A stretch of DNA of 64,000 nt, from the NCBI RefSeq assembly GCF_035920365.1, contig NZ_CP109150.1, forward strand, positions 1,426,001 through 1,490,000, given 5' to 3'. Of this stretch, positions 18,362 through 26,625 are shown one piece after another. The first letter of the stretch is position 1; the number at the start of each line of letters is the position of its first letter. This stretch comes from Micromonospora sp. NBC_01740. GTDB lineage: Bacteria; Actinomycetota; Actinomycetes; Mycobacteriales; Micromonosporaceae. A program made the translations under genes and the position numbers. The notes under the pieces were generated by a model that made no database searches, was not told where the DNA came from, and saw only the letters and a program-made list of their open reading frames with translations.

Positions 18362-19441
18362 ATGGGCTCCGTCCGCGTCGCCATCGTCGGTGTGGGTAAC
18401 TGCGCCTCGTCCCTCGTACAGGGCGTGGAGTACTACCGGAACGCCGACCCGAACGACCGCGTCCCGGGTCTCATGCACGTCACCTTCGGCGATTACCACG
18501 TTTCGGACGTGCAGTTCGTCGCGGCGTTCGACGTGGACGCCAAGAAGGTGGGCATGGACCTCGCCGAGGCGATCGTCGCCAGCGAGAACAACACCATCAA
18601 GCTCTGCGACGTGCCGCCGACCGGCGTCACCGTGCAGCGCGGTCCGACCTTCGACGGTCTGGGCCAGTACTACCGCGAGATCGTCGAGGAGTCCGACGCC
18701 AAGCCGGTCGACGTCGCCCAGGCGCTGCGCGACGCGCAGGTCGACGTCGTGGTCTCGTACCTGCCGGTCGGTTCCGAGCAGGCCGACAAGTTCTACGCCC
18801 AGGCCGCGATCGACGCCGGTTGCGCGTTCGTCAACGCGCTCCCGGTCTTCATCGCCTCCGACCCGGAGTGGGCCAAGAAGTTCGAGGACGCGGGCCTGCC
18901 GATCGTCGGCGACGACATCAAGAGCCAGGTCGGCGCCACCATCGTGCACCGCGCGCTGGCGAAGCTGTTCGAGGACCGGGGCGTCGAGCTGCTGCGCACG
19001 TACCAGCTCAACTTCGGCGGCAACATGGACTTCATGAACATGCTGGAGCGCAACCGCCTGGTCTCGAAGAAGATCTCGAAGACCCAGTCGGTCACCTCGC
19101 AGATCCCGCACGAGATGAGCAAGAGCGACGTGCACATCGGCCCGTCGGACCACGTGCCGTGGCTGGACGACCGCAAGTGGGCGTACATCCGCCTGGAGGG
19201 CCGCTCCTTCGGCGACACCCCGCTGAACGCCGAGCTCAAGCTCGAGGTGTGGGACTCGCCGAACTCGGCCGGTGTCATCATCGACGCCGTCCGCGCCGCG
19301 AAGATCGCGCTGGACCGGAAGATCGGCGGCCCGATCCTGTCGGCCTCGTCGTACTTCATGAAGTCCCCGCCGGTGCAGTACGCCGACCACGACGCGCACG
19401 CCGCCGTCGAGGCGTTCATCGCCGGTGACGCCGAGCGCTGA
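18362..19441 (+). CDS. ino1: myo-inositol-1-phosphate synthase
   Basis: This 359-residue NAD-dependent enzyme converts glucose-6-phosphate to inositol-1-phosphate. That is the first step to phosphatidylinositol and, in actinobacteria, to mycothiol. The nucleotide-binding [12 protein letters not shown] is at residues about 10-21, with [12 protein letters not shown] and [11 protein letters not shown] characteristic of the actinobacterial form. I chose ATG 18362 because AAGAAGGAGG precedes it at proper spacing; an in-frame GTG at 18335 overlaps the PadR stop. It ends at a 15-bp hairpin (19462-19493). Confidence 0.96.
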   Translation: MGSVRVAIVGVGNCASSLVQGVEYYRNADPNDRVPGLMHVTFGDYHVSDVQFVAAFDVDAKKVGMDLAEAIVASENNTIKLCDVPPTGVTVQRGPTFDGLGQYYREIVEESDAKPVDVAQALRDAQVDVVVSYLPVGSEQADKFYAQAAIDAGCAFVNALPVFIASDPEWAKKFEDAGLPIVGDDIKSQVGATIVHRALAKLFEDRGVELLRTYQLNFGGNMDFMNMLERNRLVSKKISKTQSVTSQIPHEMSKSDVHIGPSDHVPWLDDRKWAYIRLEGRSFGDTPLNAELKLEVWDSPNSAGVIIDAVRAAKIALDRKIGGPILSASSYFMKSPPVQYADHDAHAAVEAFIAGDAER

Positions 19442-19461
19442 CGCGCCGACACCAGCACCAT

Positions 19462-19493
19462 CGAGGGCCGGGTCCGCACGGACCCGGCCCTCG
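19462..19493 (+). terminator. terminator of PadR-ino1 operon
   Basis: CGAGGGCCGGGTCCG (19462-19476) pairs perfectly with CGGACCCGGCCCTCG (19479-19493). It starts 21 bases after the ino1 stop. Confidence 0.85.
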
Positions 19494-19584
19494 CCGCGTC
19501 CAGCCCTTCCGCAGCCGTACGCGCAACGGCCACCGGCCGCACACGGGGTCGAAGGGACGGCGACGCGCCGTTACGCTGACCGAC

Positions 19585-20319
19585 GTGACGTCCCTCCCTC
19601 ATGGCGGCGCGCGACGGGTCGTCGGGGCTTTCGCCGTCGCGGTGCTCCTTCCGGTCCTCGTCGGCTGCGCGGCACCGGGATCCGACCCGACCAGCGCGCC
19701 GGCCGGCGGCGTGGCACCGGCCGACGGCACCACGACAGCCGGTGGCACGGCACCGGCAGCCAGCACGGCACCGGACGGCGGCGTCGGCTCGGCCCGCCCA
19801 GTCACCTCCCCAGCGCCGCCCGAGGCCGACTGCGTCAGGGCGGGCACGCCGGTCGCGCGCCCCGGGCAGGTCGCCCCGTCCGGTGGCGGGGTCCCGGCCG
19901 TCACGTCGCGTCCACCCGGCACCCGACAGCCGCTGACCGACGAGCAGCGCCGCGCGGAGGAGTTCCGCCGCCAGCAGGCGGCCAACGACGCCTTCCGGCA
20001 GCGTGGGACGCTCGGCGAGGAGGCGGCCAGCGGCGCCCGGGCCTGCGCTGCGGACGTCAGGAAGAGCCTCAAGCTGCTGACCGCCGGCGGCCGGGACGAG
20101 CCCGGGCAGGAGGCCGTCCGGCGGGCGATCGTGGCGACGGGGCTGACCGGGGTCACCGTGCGGCCACCGGGTCGGCTCGACCTCGGCCCCGTCGACGGGC
20201 TGGTCTTCGCGGGCTGGACCGGCCGGGCGTGCGTCTTCGGCAGCGTCCGGGCGGGCGACGTCACGGTGGAGATCGGCACCCGCATCGCCGACGGCGGCTG
20301 TCTGCCCGCCCCGAGCTGA
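19585..20319 (+). CDS. putative lipoprotein of unknown function
   Basis: This 244-residue protein has a signal peptide followed by a lipobox: AFAVAVLLPVLVGCAAPG, with Cys at about residue 28. It is probably lipid-anchored outside the membrane. An Ala/Gly/Thr/Pro-rich linker (about 30-95) leads to a small domain (about 115-244) with two Cys near residues 153 and 215 (ARACAADVRKSL and RACVFGSV) that could form a disulfide. The start is GTG 19585. I recognise no named family. It is convergent with ogt, with 26 bases between the stops. Confidence 0.7.
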   Translation: MTSLPHGGARRVVGAFAVAVLLPVLVGCAAPGSDPTSAPAGGVAPADGTTTAGGTAPAASTAPDGGVGSARPVTSPAPPEADCVRAGTPVARPGQVAPSGGGVPAVTSRPPGTRQPLTDEQRRAEEFRRQQAANDAFRQRGTLGEEAASGARACAADVRKSLKLLTAGGRDEPGQEAVRRAIVATGLTGVTVRPPGRLDLGPVDGLVFAGWTGRACVFGSVRAGDVTVEIGTRIADGGCLPAPS

Positions 20320-20345
20320 ACCGGGCGGGTGCGGGCGGGACCGCG

Positions 20346-20825
20346 TCAGGACCAGGCGCGGCGCAGGGCGACCCCGGCCTCCAGCTCCAGCAGCTTCACC
20401 TTCCGGTCCAGGCCGCCGCCGAAACCGACCAGCTTGCCGCCGGCACCGACGATCCGGTGGCACGGCACGAGCACCGGGATCGGGTTGCGGTTGCAGGCCA
20501 CCCCGACCGCGCGGGCGGCACCCGGGTCGCCGAGCCGGCGGGCCACCTCGCCGTAGGTGAGCGTCTCCCCGTACGGGATGCGGGTCATCTCCCGCCAGAC
20601 GCCCCGTTCGAAGTCGGACCCGCCCGGCGCGGCCAGCGGCACCGCGAACCCGGTCAGCTCGCCCGCAAAGTACGCCCGCAGCTCCGCCAGCGCCTGTCGG
20701 GCCGCCTCGTCGCCCGGCTCCTCGGTCGCTGCGTCGACCCGGCCGAAGTGGGCCCGGCACACGTGGGTGCCGTCGGTGGCGACGGAGAACTCGCCGATCG
20801 GGGAGTCGAGCACGGTCCAGCGCAT
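20346..20825 (-). CDS. ogt: methylated-DNA--protein-cysteine methyltransferase
   Basis: This 159-residue suicide repair protein transfers alkyl groups from O6-alkylguanine to its active-site Cys. The active site is VLVPCHRIVGAGGKLVGFGGG (Cys near residue 125), preceded by PYGETLTYGEVARRLG of the helix-turn-helix DNA-binding part. The start ATG 20825 (MRWTVLDSPIGEFSVAT) fits homology; the frame is open back to 20891. It is single-domain, without the AraC-type Ada regulator. It is divergent from the sigma-factor gene at 21080, with 254 bases between them. Confidence 0.95.
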   Translation of the reverse strand: MRWTVLDSPIGEFSVATDGTHVCRAHFGRVDAATEEPGDEAARQALAELRAYFAGELTGFAVPLAAPGGSDFERGVWREMTRIPYGETLTYGEVARRLGDPGAARAVGVACNRNPIPVLVPCHRIVGAGGKLVGFGGGLDRKVKLLELEAGVALRRAWS

Positions 20826-21079
20826 CTCCCCATTGTCCCCGGTGCCCCGACAGTGCCTCCCGCCCGAGCCGCCGGACGGGCCGCCGGGCATCCGGGTCGC
20901 CGACGAGAGGCGGCCGGGCCGGTCAGCTGCCGACGGTGGTCAGGGGTTGCCGAGGACAAGGGTGGCTCCTTCTCGTCGATGTCGAGATCGGCGCCCGATC
21001 CGGATCTTGTCAACATCTGGATTGCGGGCGACGGCAAAGTTCGGACGCCGGGGAGCGTCAGAGCTACCGGAGGTGGGCG

Positions 21080-21595
21080 GTGACCGAAGGGACCGACGGG
21101 GAGTTCACCGCGTTCGTCAACGAACGGGGAAACGTCCTGCTGCGCATCGCATACGCCCTGGCCGGCGACCAGCGCGGCGCCGAGGACCTGCTGCAGAACG
21201 CGCTGGCCAAGGCGTACGCCCGGTGGCCCCGGATCCGCGGCGACGCCGAGCCGTACGTGCGGCGGATCCTCTACCACGACCAGGTCTCCGGATGGCGGCG
21301 CCGGTCCCGGCGGCCCGAGGTGCCGGTCGCGGTGCTGCCCGAGCGGGTGGGCAGCCGGGACAGCGGTCAGGACGCCGACCTGCGGATGCTGCTGCGCGAC
21401 GCGTTGCTGTCGCTGCCGCCCCGGCAACGCGCCGTGCTGACCCTGCGCTACCTGGAGGACCTCAGCGTCGAGCAGACCGCCGCGCTGCTCGGCTGCCGGG
21501 CCGGCACGGTCGCCAGCCAGACCTCGAAGGCACTGGCCAGGCTGCGGCAACTGGTACCCGTCCTCGACGACAGCGTCACGGAGGAGGTCCGATGA
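21080..21595 (+). CDS. ECF RNA polymerase sigma factor (SigE-type, TIGR02983-like)
   Basis: This 171-residue sigma-70 family ECF factor has region 2 (EFTAFVNERGNVLLRIAYALAGDQRGAEDLLQ, about 10-40) and region 4 (LLSLPPRQRAVLTLRYLEDLSVEQTAALLGC, about 110-140). It recognises extracytoplasmic-stress promoters with an anti-sigma partner. The start GTG 21080 follows GGAGG at 21068-21072. Its stop overlaps the next gene's ATG (ATGA, 21592-21595), which is typical for a sigma with its membrane regulator. This is the SigE-family actinobacterial ECF type rather than the classic trxB-linked SigM, which is at 30498. Confidence 0.9.
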   Translation: MTEGTDGEFTAFVNERGNVLLRIAYALAGDQRGAEDLLQNALAKAYARWPRIRGDAEPYVRRILYHDQVSGWRRRSRRPEVPVAVLPERVGSRDSGQDADLRMLLRDALLSLPPRQRAVLTLRYLEDLSVEQTAALLGCRAGTVASQTSKALARLRQLVPVLDDSVTEEVR

Positions 21596-22731
21596 ACGGC
21601 TCCGGGGAGGACGTCCTGCGTTCCGCCGTACGGGAGATCGCGGCCGAGGCCCGGGCGGCGCCCGACCTCGCCGACCGGGCCCTGCGCCGGGGCCGACGGC
21701 TGCGTCGCCGTCGCCGCACGACCGCCGCCGGAGGCGCCCTAGCGGCGCTGGTCGCCCTCGTCGGGCCGTACGCCTGGCTGCGACCCGGCGCACCCCCGGA
21801 CACCGCCACCTGGGCACCGGTCGTCACCCCGGTGGCGACGGTGTCGGCCGCCCCGCGCACGATGTCCGTCGTCCCCGCGCCGACCGGCGACTGGACGCGG
21901 GTGGTCGTGACGCTGCCCGGCGGCTGGGTGCTGACCGGCGCCACCTCCACCGGCACTCCCGCCGTGCAGGGGTACGCCCTGGACCGCGAGAGCGGCCGGT
22001 ACGTCGCCGCCGACCGCCGGTACGAGGAGACGTGGGCCGCGCCCCGTGGCGGGACCGCCGCCGTCGTCGACTACGAACGCGCCGGCCGGATCGGCCTGCT
22101 CGACCTGGGCCAGGGGACGGTCCGCTGGATCCGCACCGGCAGCCACATCATGACCCCGCACTGGTCGCCGGACGGGCGGCGGTTGGCGCTGACCCTGCTG
22201 GACAAGGAGAGCGCCAGCTTCTCCCTCGGCGTGCTCGACGCGGCCACCGGCGCCTACCGCACCTTCCCGGTGGACACCGACCGGTACTTCTGCACCGACC
22301 GCTGCTTCTTCACCTGGAGCCGGGACGGCCGGGAGGTCGCGCTCCAGCAGACCGATCCCGGTGCCCCGCGCTCCGAGTCCCGGCCGCACGCGCGCCGGGG
22401 CGTGCAGTTCTTCTCCGCCACGAACGGCCGGCCGACCCGGTTCGTGCCCGTCCCGGGCGACCCCGCCGGCCCCTGGTCGTGGTCGCCGGACGGGCGGCTC
22501 GTGGTCGTCAAGGGCCAGGACGGCCCGAAGCTGGCGGAGGTGGCGACCGGGCGGGTGATCGGCCCGGCTCCCGCCGAGGACGCCGTCTGGGTCGCCGACG
22601 ACCGGCTGCTGCACCGCGCCGGCTGGACGGCCGAGATGGTGCTGGTCGACCTCGACGGTCGGGAACTGGCGCGGCAGGCCCTCCCCGCGTCGCTGGAGGT
22701 CAACCTGACCCTCGCGATCGCGCCCCGCTGA
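21592..22731 (+). CDS. membrane-anchored beta-propeller-like protein, candidate partner of the ECF sigma factor
   Basis: This 379-residue protein overlaps the sigma gene by 4 bases. After a hydrophilic N-terminus (about 1-44), with a basic stretch before the membrane (RGRRLRRRRR), one segment (GGALAALVALVGPYAWL, about 46-62) spans the membrane. The outer part has repeats with the pattern HWSPDGRRLAL and WSPDGRLVVV, plus TAAVVDYERAGR, like TolB/WD40-type blades. The cytosolic part is short and lacks the HxxxCxxC zinc anti-sigma motif. An anti-sigma role is inferred only from coupling to the sigma gene. Confidence 0.7.
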   Translation: MNGSGEDVLRSAVREIAAEARAAPDLADRALRRGRRLRRRRRTTAAGGALAALVALVGPYAWLRPGAPPDTATWAPVVTPVATVSAAPRTMSVVPAPTGDWTRVVVTLPGGWVLTGATSTGTPAVQGYALDRESGRYVAADRRYEETWAAPRGGTAAVVDYERAGRIGLLDLGQGTVRWIRTGSHIMTPHWSPDGRRLALTLLDKESASFSLGVLDAATGAYRTFPVDTDRYFCTDRCFFTWSRDGREVALQQTDPGAPRSESRPHARRGVQFFSATNGRPTRFVPVPGDPAGPWSWSPDGRLVVVKGQDGPKLAEVATGRVIGPAPAEDAVWVADDRLLHRAGWTAEMVLVDLDGRELARQALPASLEVNLTLAIAPR

Positions 22732-22795
22732 GCGGCCCCACGTCGCGCCCGGCTGAACGGCCCACGTCGCGGCCCTGCTGAGCCGCCGGCGTCCC
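22711..22795. repeat. degenerate tandem repeats over the stop codon of the propeller-like gene
   Basis: Three diverged copies of a unit of about 25 bases follow each other here: GCGCCCCGCTGAGCGGCCCC, then GCGCCCGGCTGAACGGCCC, then GCGGCCCTGCTGAGCCGCC. The first contains the stop codon of the gene ending at 22731. They suggest local slippage duplication around the 3' end. Confidence 0.6.
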
Positions 22796-22821
22796 GGCCG
22801 ACGTTGCGGGGCACCGATACC

Positions 22822-23343
22822 GTGCAGGCCGTGGCCACGGGGACGCTGATCTTCCTCATCATCGGCGGCGCGGGCGTCGCGGTACTGGCGCTCGCCCTGC
22901 TCGGCGGCGAGCTGCTCCACTTCGGCAACCCGGACTTCGACGGTCCGGTGTCGGTGGAGGCGGTCGCCGGGTTCACCGGAGCGCTCGGCTTCGGCGCCGC
23001 GATCGTCAACGAGCTGGTCGGTGGGCGTACGCCCGGCATGATCGCCGTGGCCCTGGCCGGCGGCGTCGTCGCGGCCGTGCCCACCGCCTGGGCCGCGGCC
23101 CGGCTGAGCCGGGCGGCCCGCGACATGCGCACCGACCCCACCCCCACCCGCCACCACCTGGTCGGCGCGCTCGGCCTGGTGGTCACCCCCGTGCCCGCCG
23201 ACGGCTACGGCGAGGTCCGGGTCCGGGTGGCCGGCCAGCCGGTCAAGCTCAACGCCCGCGCCGACCGGCCGATCCCGGTCGGCGCCCAGATCTTCGTGGT
23301 CGAGGCGCTCAGCGAGACCAGCGTGCACGTCGAGACCTACTGA
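22822..23343 (+). CDS. NfeD-like membrane protein (OB-fold)
   Basis: This protein of about 173 residues has three hydrophobic segments (ATGTLIFLIIGGAGVAVLALALL; VAGFTGALGFGAAIVN; GMIAVALAGGVVAAVPTAW). A C-terminal domain follows, GLVVTPVPADGYGEVRVRVAGQPVKLNARADRPI, whose GEV...G...LNA pattern is the OB-fold of NfeD-type proteins. NfeD proteins work with flotillins in membrane organisation, and a flotillin-like gene begins 28 bases later. The start is uncertain: TTG 22804, GTG 22822 and GTG 22831 are all in frame, and none has a clear Shine-Dalgarno. Confidence 0.8.
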   Translation: MQAVATGTLIFLIIGGAGVAVLALALLGGELLHFGNPDFDGPVSVEAVAGFTGALGFGAAIVNELVGGRTPGMIAVALAGGVVAAVPTAWAAARLSRAARDMRTDPTPTRHHLVGALGLVVTPVPADGYGEVRVRVAGQPVKLNARADRPIPVGAQIFVVEALSETSVHVETY

Positions 23344-23371
23344 ACCCCCTCATAGAAAACAGGACGGTCAC

Positions 23372-24889
23372 ATGCCCCTTCTCATCGCCATCGGCGGCGC
23401 GGTCCTCCTCGTCCTCGTGCTCGTGCTCTTCGTGCTCTCCCGCATCAAGGTGGCCGGGCCGAACGAGGCGTTCATCGTCACCGGCCGCAAGGGCCGCACC
23501 ACGCAGACCGCCGACGGCGGCCGGTCGACCGACAACTCCGGGCAGAAGGTCGTGCTCGGCGCGTCCGTCTTCGTCCTGCCCGTGGTGCAGAAGCTCCAGT
23601 CGCTCGACCTGTCCAGCCGGCGGATCGACGTCGGCATCAAGGGCGCGGTCAGCAAGCAGGGCATCCGTGCCGACCTGCACGGCGTCGCGATCGTCAAGGT
23701 CGGCGGCACCGAGGACGCCATCCGCGCCGCCGCGCAGCGCTTCCTGCACCAGCAGGACGAGATCGAGGACTTCACCCGCGAGGTGCTGGCCGGCGCGCTG
23801 CGCTCGATCGTCGGCCGGCTCACCGTCGAGGAGGTCATCCGGGACCGGGCGGCGTTCGCCAGCGCGGTCGCCGAGGAGGCCGAGCACTCGATGACCAACC
23901 AGGGCCTGGTGCTGGACACCTTCCAGCTCCAGGACATCCTGGCCGAGGGCTCCTACCTCCAGGACCTGGGTCGGCCGGAGGCGGCCCGGGTGCTCAAGGA
24001 CGCGGCCATCGCCGAGGCGCGGGCCCGGCAGCAGGCCGAGCAGGAGCGGCTGCTCGCCGAGGAGGCCATCGCCGAGGCCAACCGGAACCTGTCGCTGAAG
24101 CAGGCCGCCATCCAGGCGGAGATCGACGCGGCCAAGGCGAAGTCCGCCGCCGCCGGGCCGCTCGCCCAGGCCGAGCGGGACCAGGCGATCCTCTCCGAGC
24201 AGCAGAAGGTCGCCGAGCGCAACGCCGAGCTCAAGCAGCGTCAGCTCGACACGGAGGTGCGCAAGCCGGCCGACGCCGCCCGGTACAAGGTGGAGCAGGA
24301 GGCCGAGGCGTCCCGCAACGCGGCCGTACTGAACGCCGACGCGCAGCGCCAGGCCGTCATCGCCGCCGCCCAGGCCGCCGCCGAGCAGGCCCGGCTCACC
24401 GGTGAGGGCGAGCGGGCCCGCCGGGCCGCGCTGGCCGAGGCCAACGCCATCGAAGGCGCCAAGGAGGGTGAGGCCGAGCAGCGCCGCCGCTCCGCAATCG
24501 CCGAGGCGGTCGAGCGGGAGGGTGCGGCCGAGGCCGCGGCCATCCTGGCCAAGGGGCAGGCCGAGGCCGACGCGATGGCCCGCAAGGCCGAGGCCTTCGC
24601 GGCGTACGGCGAAGCCGCCGTGCTGGACCTGCTGGTCAAGGTGCTGCCGCAGGTCGTCGAGGCGGCCAGCGCCCCGATCGGCGCGATCGACAAGATGACC
24701 GTCATCTCCACCGACGGCGCCTCGTCGCTGACCAAGTCGGTGGCGGGCAACGTGGCCCAGGGGCTCCAGCTCGGCAGCGACCTGACCGGCATCGACCTGG
24801 CCGGCCTGCTTGGCAAGCTCGGCTCAGCGGCGGCGACCACCGGCAACGGCAAGCCGCCCGTCGACGGCACGGCGGTCGAGACCCGCTGA
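23372..24889 (+). CDS. flotillin-like SPFH-domain protein
   Basis: This 505-residue membrane scaffold protein has an N-terminal membrane hairpin (LLIAIGGAVLLVLVLVLFVL, about 3-22). The SPFH domain (about 30-190) includes VAGPNEAFIVTGRKG and IDVGIKGAVSKQGIRADL. An Ala/Glu-rich coiled coil (about 200-400, e.g. AEARARQQAEQERLLAEEAIA) with repeated EAAA/AEQ heptads is the hallmark of flotillins, and a C-terminal domain follows. It assembles into oligomeric rings at the membrane; with NfeD upstream it forms the usual pair. AGGACGGTC precedes the ATG. Confidence 0.92.
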   Translation: MPLLIAIGGAVLLVLVLVLFVLSRIKVAGPNEAFIVTGRKGRTTQTADGGRSTDNSGQKVVLGASVFVLPVVQKLQSLDLSSRRIDVGIKGAVSKQGIRADLHGVAIVKVGGTEDAIRAAAQRFLHQQDEIEDFTREVLAGALRSIVGRLTVEEVIRDRAAFASAVAEEAEHSMTNQGLVLDTFQLQDILAEGSYLQDLGRPEAARVLKDAAIAEARARQQAEQERLLAEEAIAEANRNLSLKQAAIQAEIDAAKAKSAAAGPLAQAERDQAILSEQQKVAERNAELKQRQLDTEVRKPADAARYKVEQEAEASRNAAVLNADAQRQAVIAAAQAAAEQARLTGEGERARRAALAEANAIEGAKEGEAEQRRRSAIAEAVEREGAAEAAAILAKGQAEADAMARKAEAFAAYGEAAVLDLLVKVLPQVVEAASAPIGAIDKMTVISTDGASSLTKSVAGNVAQGLQLGSDLTGIDLAGLLGKLGSAAATTGNGKPPVDGTAVETR

Positions 24890-24925
24890 CGCGATCCGGC
24901 AGCGGTCGGATCCGCTGAGCGCGAC

Positions 24926-24957
24926 AGGGCGCCGTCCCCGGCCGGGAGCGGCGCCCT
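24926..24957 (+). terminator. terminator after the flotillin-like gene
   Basis: AGGGCGCCG (24926-24934) and CGGCGCCCT (24949-24957) form a 9-bp stem. An inner TCCC/GGGA pairing could extend it. It lies 36 bases after the flotillin stop and before the convergent CCA-transferase gene. Confidence 0.7.
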
Positions 24958-25032
24958 TCTCGTGTCGTCCGGGCGTGGCCCGCGTCGGACCGGCTCCCTG
25001 AAGGCCGACAGATCCGTGGCGCCCTGGCCGGG

Positions 25033-26493
25033 CTACTCGACGATGCCCTCGTCGCGGGCCCAGCGCAGCAGCTCCGCCTCGGCCTCGTCGCGGTCCAGCG
25101 GGCCGCGCTCCAGGCGCAGCTCCTTGAGGTGTTTCCAGGCCTGTCCGACGACGGGTCCCGGCGGTACGCCCAGCAGCTCCATGATGGCGTTGCCGTCCAG
25201 GTCGGGCCGGACCCGCGCCAGGTCCTCCTCGGCGGCGATCCGGGCGATCCGCTCCTCCAGCGCGTCGTAGTCGGCGGCGAGCTGGGCCGCCTTGCGGCGG
25301 TTGCGGGTGGTGCAGTCCGACCGGGTCAGCTTGTGCAGCCGCGGCAGCAGGTCACCGGCGTCGGCGACGTATCGGCGCACCGCCGAGTCGGTCCACTCGC
25401 CCCGGCCGTAGCCGTAGAAGCGCAGGTGCAGCGCCACCAGCGCGGTCACCTTGGAGGTGATCTCCTTCGGGTAGCGCAGCGCCTTCAGCCGGGCCTTGGT
25501 GAGCCGGGCGCCGACCACCTCGTGGTGGTGGAAGCTGACCCGGCCGTCCGAGCCCACCGCCTTCGTCGCCGGCTTACCGACGTCGTGCATCAGCGCGGCC
25601 ATCCGCAGGACGAAGTCCGGCCCCTCCGTCTCGTACGAGACGGCGTTGCTCACCACGGTCAGGGTGTGCTCGTAGACGTCCTTGTGCTGGGCGTGCTCGT
25701 CGATCTCCAGCTTGAGCCCGGTCAGCTCCGGCAGGAAGCGCTCGGCGAGCCCGGTGTCGACCAGCAGCCGCAGCCCGGTGATCGGGTCCGCGCCGCAGAG
25801 CAGCTTGGTGAACTCGTCGCGGATCCGCTCGGCCGTGATCCGGTCCAGGTCGCCGGCCATCCGGGTCATCGCCGCGTACGCGTCGGGGTGCACCGCGAAG
25901 CGCAGCTGCGCGGCGAAGCGGGCCGCGCGCAGCATCCGCAGCGGGTCGTCGCCGAACGACTCCGCCGGGGTGCCCGGGGTGCGGATCACCTTGGCGGCCA
26001 GGTCGTCCAGCCCACCGTGCGGGTCGGTGAACCGGTGCTCGGGCAGGCTGACCGCCATCGCGTTGATGGTGAAGTCGCGCCGCCGCAGGTCCTCGGCGAG
26101 GTCGGTGCCGTACTCGACGATCGGGTTGCGGCTGACCTGGTCGTAGGACTCGGCACGGAAGGTGGTGATCTCCAGCCGCAGCCCGTCGCGCTGGCACCCG
26201 ATGGTGCCGAACTCCCGGCCGGTCTCCCAGATCGACTCGGCCCAGCCGCGCACGATGCGCAGGGTCTCGTCGGGGTGCGCGTCGGTGCAGAAGTCGAGGT
26301 CGTCGCCGAGGCGGCCGAGCAGGGCGTCGCGTACCGAACCGCCCACCAGGTGCAGCTCGTGGCCGGCCCGCGCGAACCGGCGGCCCAACTCGTCGGCGAC
26401 CGGGGAGACCCGGAGCAGTTCGGCAACGGCGTTGCGCTGTGCGGCGGTGAGTTCGCGGCGGTCGGCGGCGTGGGGAGCGGAGGCTTCGGACAT
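25033..26493 (-). CDS. CCA-adding tRNA nucleotidyltransferase
   Basis: This 486-residue enzyme adds or repairs the 3' CCA of tRNAs. The head domain has the class II signature LVGGSVRDALLGRLGDDLDF (about 50-69), RRRDFTINAMA (about 136-146), and DDPLRMLRAARF (neck). An HD-type phosphohydrolase motif, ALMHDVGKPAT, is in the C-terminal half, as in actinobacterial CCA enzymes. It is the only plausible tRNA nucleotidyltransferase in the window. The start is ATG 26493. It is divergent from murJ (132 bases). Neighbouring murJ and sigM fit the conserved origin-region order (Rv3907c-Rv3910). Confidence 0.95.
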   Translation of the reverse strand: MSEASAPHAADRRELTAAQRNAVAELLRVSPVADELGRRFARAGHELHLVGGSVRDALLGRLGDDLDFCTDAHPDETLRIVRGWAESIWETGREFGTIGCQRDGLRLEITTFRAESYDQVSRNPIVEYGTDLAEDLRRRDFTINAMAVSLPEHRFTDPHGGLDDLAAKVIRTPGTPAESFGDDPLRMLRAARFAAQLRFAVHPDAYAAMTRMAGDLDRITAERIRDEFTKLLCGADPITGLRLLVDTGLAERFLPELTGLKLEIDEHAQHKDVYEHTLTVVSNAVSYETEGPDFVLRMAALMHDVGKPATKAVGSDGRVSFHHHEVVGARLTKARLKALRYPKEITSKVTALVALHLRFYGYGRGEWTDSAVRRYVADAGDLLPRLHKLTRSDCTTRNRRKAAQLAADYDALEERIARIAAEEDLARVRPDLDGNAIMELLGVPPGPVVGQAWKHLKELRLERGPLDRDEAEAELLRWARDEGIVE

Positions 26494-26625
26494 GGGAGCG
26501 CCAGACTATCGGTCCCGACGGGGATGCGGTCCGCCGGGCGCGGGTAACGGGTGGCCGTTGACTATCGTCTGTGACGTGCGGGCCCGGGCCCGGCTCCGAC
26601 GTTCCCCTGCCTTGGAGGCGACAAG

